NCBI GenBank assembly: GCA_016217625.1
Contig: JACRHK010000222.1
Location: 1-7,232, forward strand
Length of the DNA stretch: 7,232 nucleotides
Reading direction: 5' to 3'
Source: Nitrospirota bacterium
Lineage (GTDB): Bacteria; Nitrospirota; RBG-16-64-22; JACRHK01
Numbering within the stretch: the first letter of the stretch is position 1; the number at the start of each line of letters is the position of its first letter. Below the pieces are notes generated by a model that worked only from the letters and a program-made list of their open reading frames with translations, was not told the origin of the DNA and ran no database searches. Position numbers and translations under genes: made by a program. This document shows, piece by piece, positions 5,615 through 7,232 of this stretch.

Positions 5615-5980
5615 GTGAAGAAGACCAAAGGACAGGTGGAGGCCGAGATCAGCAACGCCCTGATCCGGTTCGAGAAGGACTACATGGGCCGGGGGCCCAT
5701 GGAGACGCGGACCTTCATCATCGAGGACATGGTGCTTGTGCGGTTGAAAGGGGTGCTGACGCCGGCGGAGCAGCAACTGGCCAAGCACCCGGATGGGGCG
5801 GAACTGATTAAGAAAGTCCGGGCGAACCTGCTCGAGCAGGCGCGCGAACTCCTGACAGGGGTCATTGAGCGGATCACGGGCCTGAAGACCGTGAGCCTTC
5901 ACACGGATATCAGCACAAAAACAGGGGAGCGCGTCATCATCTTCATGCTACAGTCCGACCTGGAAGAGCGGTTCCTTTAA
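5615..5980 (+). CDS. DUF2294 / MpsC-like domain protein (YbcI family)
   Basis: The 121-residue product consists of a single DUF2294 domain, renamed MpsC after a component of a Na+-translocating, membrane-potential-generating system in Staphylococcus. Recognisable blocks are KGQVEAEISNALIRFEKDY near the N-terminus, MGRGP, a middle VRLKGVLTPAEQQLA, and the C-terminal HTDISTKTGERVIIFML. Length equals that of the Bacillus YbcI type. There is no signal peptide or membrane segment, so it is probably cytoplasmic. The usual MpsA/MpsB partners are not in this window, so the Mps function should not be assumed; the domain's biochemical role is unknown. GTG 5615 is the natural start (MKKTKGQVE); the upstream ribosome binding site is poor. 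It is set apart from pcm by a hairpin, palindrome and promoter, and followed by AT-rich non-coding sequence. Confidence 0.87.
   Translation: MKKTKGQVEAEISNALIRFEKDYMGRGPMETRTFIIEDMVLVRLKGVLTPAEQQLAKHPDGAELIKKVRANLLEQARELLTGVIERITGLKTVSLHTDISTKTGERVIIFMLQSDLEERFL
5683..5701 (+). other. Strong hairpin inside the MpsC-like coding sequence
   Basis: CATGGGCC-GGG-GGCCCATG is a perfect 8-bp inverted repeat with a 3-nt loop, encoding the MGRGPM stretch. It lies about 70 nt into the gene. It may slow ribosomes or just reflect GC-rich codon choice for a conserved motif. Confidence 0.35.
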
Positions 5981-6013
5981 TTGATCTATGAAAAAATATT
6001 ATATTCGCTTTTC

Positions 6014-6043
6014 TTGACATAGCGTCTCCATCTAGTGTGTAAT
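6014..6043 (+). promoter_or_regulatory. Promoter of the intergenic RNA, with an UP-like AT tract
   Basis: A perfect -35 TTGACA (6014-6019) and -10 TGTAAT (6038-6043, five of six consensus bases) are 18 bp apart. An A/T-rich block (about 5988-6012) directly upstream resembles the UP elements of strongly expressed stable-RNA promoters. Predicted start is about 6050. No open reading frame with a ribosome binding site follows. Confidence 0.68.
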
Positions 6044-6049
6044 AACCTT

Positions 6050-6228
6050 CTCGGAAGCTCGCCTGAAGGATGCCCCGCAGGAGCAACGGTCAGGCGAAAA
6101 GCCGGGTAGGCGGCGGAACCTTGCCGGTCGGCTGACAGGCCGCCGGGCGCCCCGATGGTCATCGGGGGGTCCAGCGGAGGGTGGCCAGCATGTGTCTGTA
6201 AGTAAGATGACATGGCTGGCTTTTTTTT
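6050..6228 (+). ncRNA. Candidate structured small RNA of about 180 nt, family unknown
   Basis: This stretch has its own promoter and intrinsic terminator and lies before a separate aclB promoter, so it looks like a free-standing RNA gene. Stems seen by eye are A, 6059-6066 with 6090-6097 (8 bp, perfect); B, 6109-6114 with 6139-6144 (GGCGGC/GCCGCC); C, 6150-6156 with 6161-6167 (CCCCGAT-GGTC-ATCGGGG); and the terminator stem. The loop of A contains GGATGCCCCG (6068-6077), which can pair with CGGGGGGTCC (6163-6172) at nine of ten positions; that pairing excludes stem C and forms a pseudoknot if A stays closed. I compared it from memory with SRP, 6S, tmRNA, RNase P and common riboswitch signatures and found no convincing match. 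A terminated leader controlling aclB is the main alternative. Ends are approximate. Confidence 0.55.
6184..6228 (+). terminator. Intrinsic terminator of the intergenic RNA
   Basis: GCCAGC (6184-6189) pairs with GCTGGC (6215-6220), and after a single bulged G the stem continues ATGT with ACAT. Eight T residues (6221-6228) follow directly. This is a canonical Rho-independent terminator oriented on the + strand. Confidence 0.87.
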
Positions 6229-6264
6229 CGCTTACCTTTCCGTAGCATACGTGGGTTTTTCCGC

Positions 6265-6293
6265 TTGACTTTTTCCCCGATTGTCGCTATAAA
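6265..6293 (+). promoter_or_regulatory. Sigma70-type promoter of aclB
   Basis: TTGACT (6265-6270) and TATAAA (6288-6293) are exactly 17 bp apart, a near-consensus promoter. Predicted start is about 6300, giving a 5' leader of about 70 nt. Its presence downstream of the preceding terminator means aclB does not depend on read-through. Confidence 0.75.
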
Positions 6294-6295
6294 AA

Positions 6296-6319
6296 TCTTT
6301 CCCACCGAGTGGGGAAAGA
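6296..6319 (+). promoter_or_regulatory. Hairpin at the 5' end of the aclB transcript
   Basis: TCTTTCCCAC pairs with GTGGGGAAAGA around a CGA loop, with one bulged G. The inner part (CCCAC-CGA-GTGGG) falls at the predicted 5' end and could stabilise the mRNA. A TTTTT run at 6326-6330 lies several bases further on, so weak attenuation is possible but not canonical. Confidence 0.42.
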
Positions 6320-6370
6320 GCTTGCTTTTTCACAAGGAACTTATCCTTAAGATCCGGAGGGAGAGCGGTT

Positions 6371-7232
6371 ATGGCTAAGGTGCTGGAAGGACCGGGGATG
6401 GCCTTGATGGCCAAGTGGGGCGTGCCGGTGCCCCGCTACGTCATCCTGGGCCGGGAGGAGAAACTCGCCGATCAGGCGGCCGCTCATCCCTGGCTCAAGG
6501 AGACGAAGCTGGTGGTGAAGGCGCACGAGGCGGTCGGGTCCCGGATGAAGCTGGGGCTGGTGAAGGTGGACCTCGACTTCAAGGGGGCCGAGAAGGCCGT
6601 CCGGGAGATCCTGGGAAAGACGGTAGGGCAGCTCACGGTCTCACAGGTCATTGTCTCGGAGATGGTCCCCCACGACGCGGAGTACTACGCGGCGGTGAAA
6701 TCCACCCGGGAGGGGGCCGATATCCTGCTGGCCTCCTGCGGGGGGATCGAGATCGAGGGGCAATGGGATCGGGTCAAGCGCCTGTCCGTCCCGGTGGGCG
6801 AGAACCCGGATCAGAAATCTCTGGAGGAGTTGGCCAAGGACGCCGGCTTTGCCAAAGATCTCGCGCCTAAGGTCGCCGATTTTGCCTTGAAGCTGTTTCA
6901 GTGCTACGATCAGGAGGACGGTCAATACCTGGAGGTGAACCCCCTGGGCCTCCGCGGAGACCAGTCGCTCGCGGCCCTGGACGCCGTCGTCCTGCTGGAC
7001 GGCGATGCCCGCTTCCGCCATCCCGATTGGGACTTCTCGTTCGCCGCGGAATTCGGCCGGCCCTACACGGAGAATGAGCTGGCTGTCCAGGCGGTGGACG
7101 CGAAGGTCAAGGGGTCGGTGAAGCTCATCGAGATCCCCGGCGGGGACATCGCCCTCCTGCCGGCGGGCGGCGGGGCCTCGGTCTTCTACTCCGACGCCGT
7201 CGTGAACCTCGGCGGGAAGATCGCCAACTACG
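6371..7232 (+). CDS. aclB: ATP-citrate lyase beta subunit (3'-truncated by the window)
   Basis: ATP-citrate lyase cleaves citrate to acetyl-CoA and oxaloacetate with ATP and CoA, the step that lets the TCA cycle run in reverse for CO2 fixation. The N-terminus MAKVLEGPGMALMAKWG, the block LVVKAHEAVGSRMKLGLVKV and later EVNPLGLR, ALDAVVLLDGDARFRHPDWDF and IEIPGGDIALLPAGGGASVFY match, from memory, the bacterial AclB type of green sulfur bacteria. The N-terminal part is a SucC-like ATP-grasp region (to about residue 240), and a SucC-like CoA-ligase domain begins after it. About 287 codons are present of an expected near 400. ATG 6371 follows GGAGGGAG (6356-6363). It has its own promoter and leader hairpin. 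The partner aclA is expected downstream but not seen. A plain succinyl-CoA synthetase beta subunit is less likely, as its N-terminus differs. Confidence 0.92.
   Translation, partial: MAKVLEGPGMALMAKWGVPVPRYVILGREEKLADQAAAHPWLKETKLVVKAHEAVGSRMKLGLVKVDLDFKGAEKAVREILGKTVGQLTVSQVIVSEMVPHDAEYYAAVKSTREGADILLASCGGIEIEGQWDRVKRLSVPVGENPDQKSLEELAKDAGFAKDLAPKVADFALKLFQCYDQEDGQYLEVNPLGLRGDQSLAALDAVVLLDGDARFRHPDWDFSFAAEFGRPYTENELAVQAVDAKVKGSVKLIEIPGGDIALLPAGGGASVFYSDAVVNLGGKIANY

Noticed and set aside
6050..6183. CsrA/RsmA-sequestering RNA, because of several GGA triplets
   Set aside because: About five GGA triplets occur, roughly what a GC-rich stretch of this length gives by chance, and only one clearly lies in a hairpin loop.
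5986..6213. Minus-strand 75-codon frame across the intergenic RNA
   Set aside because: It overlaps the + strand promoter, stems and terminator stem, has no similarity I recognise, and has no convincing ribosome binding site.
6050..6228. Assignment of the intergenic RNA to a known class (SRP RNA, 6S RNA, glycine, c-di-GMP, SAH or guanidine riboswitch)
   Set aside because: Only short strings agree (for example GGAGCAACGGT as in SRP-like RNA, or TCAGGCGAAAAG as in glycine riboswitches). The required partner segments and the SRP GGAA tetraloop context are missing, and no long closing stem like that of 6S joins the two ends.
1..7232. CRISPR arrays, tRNA or rRNA genes, insertion sequences, phage attachment sites
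   Set aside because: I found no regularly spaced repeats, no cloverleaf or rRNA signatures, no transposase-like frames and no terminal inverted repeats.

Overview
The window is a GC-rich, gene-dense bacterial segment in which every confident gene lies on the + strand. The 3' end holds the start of aclB, the ATP-citrate lyase beta subunit, a marker of the reductive TCA cycle. Together with high GC and ordinary sigma70-type promoters, this suggests an autotrophic bacterium of a reductive-TCA lineage. Nitrospirota is my best guess; it is an inference from one gene and composition, not a demonstrated assignment.

Layout. Positions 1-397 hold the C-terminal half of a VOC/glyoxalase-fold protein, probably a remnant. 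Positions 398-599 contain no confident gene. A strong promoter (600-629) then drives a tight cluster: an IclR-family regulator (701-1513), 5-formyltetrahydrofolate cyclo-ligase (1510-2160), folD (2163-3017), panB (3050-3853), metF (3866-4729) and an isoaspartyl methyltransferase pcm (4797-5504). A hairpin follows pcm. A separate promoter with a perfect palindrome precedes a DUF2294/MpsC-like gene (5615-5980). Positions 5981-6370 are non-coding and contain what looks like an independent ~180-nt structured RNA gene, with its own promoter and a U8 terminator, and then the aclB promoter and a leader hairpin. aclB runs off the end of the window.

How the genes fit together. The cluster is a one-carbon folate module. 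The cyclo-ligase returns 5-formyl-THF to methenyl-THF. FolD interconverts methenyl-, methylene- and 10-formyl-THF. PanB spends methylene-THF on pantothenate (hence CoA) synthesis. MetF reduces methylene-THF to methyl-THF for methionine. Pcm uses SAM, made from methionine, for protein repair. An IclR regulator at the head, overlapping the next gene, suggests effector-controlled expression.

Most notable observations. (1) folD carries an in-frame TAG exactly at the codon of the invariant catalytic lysine of its YVxxK motif, while the rest of the protein is intact. (2) panB ends in TAG and is in the same frame as metF with no other stop between them. (3) Three successive gene junctions each carry a different tandem repeat with the same 7-bp period. 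(4) The RNA unit upstream of aclB matches no RNA family I can recall and has two mutually exclusive long pairings.
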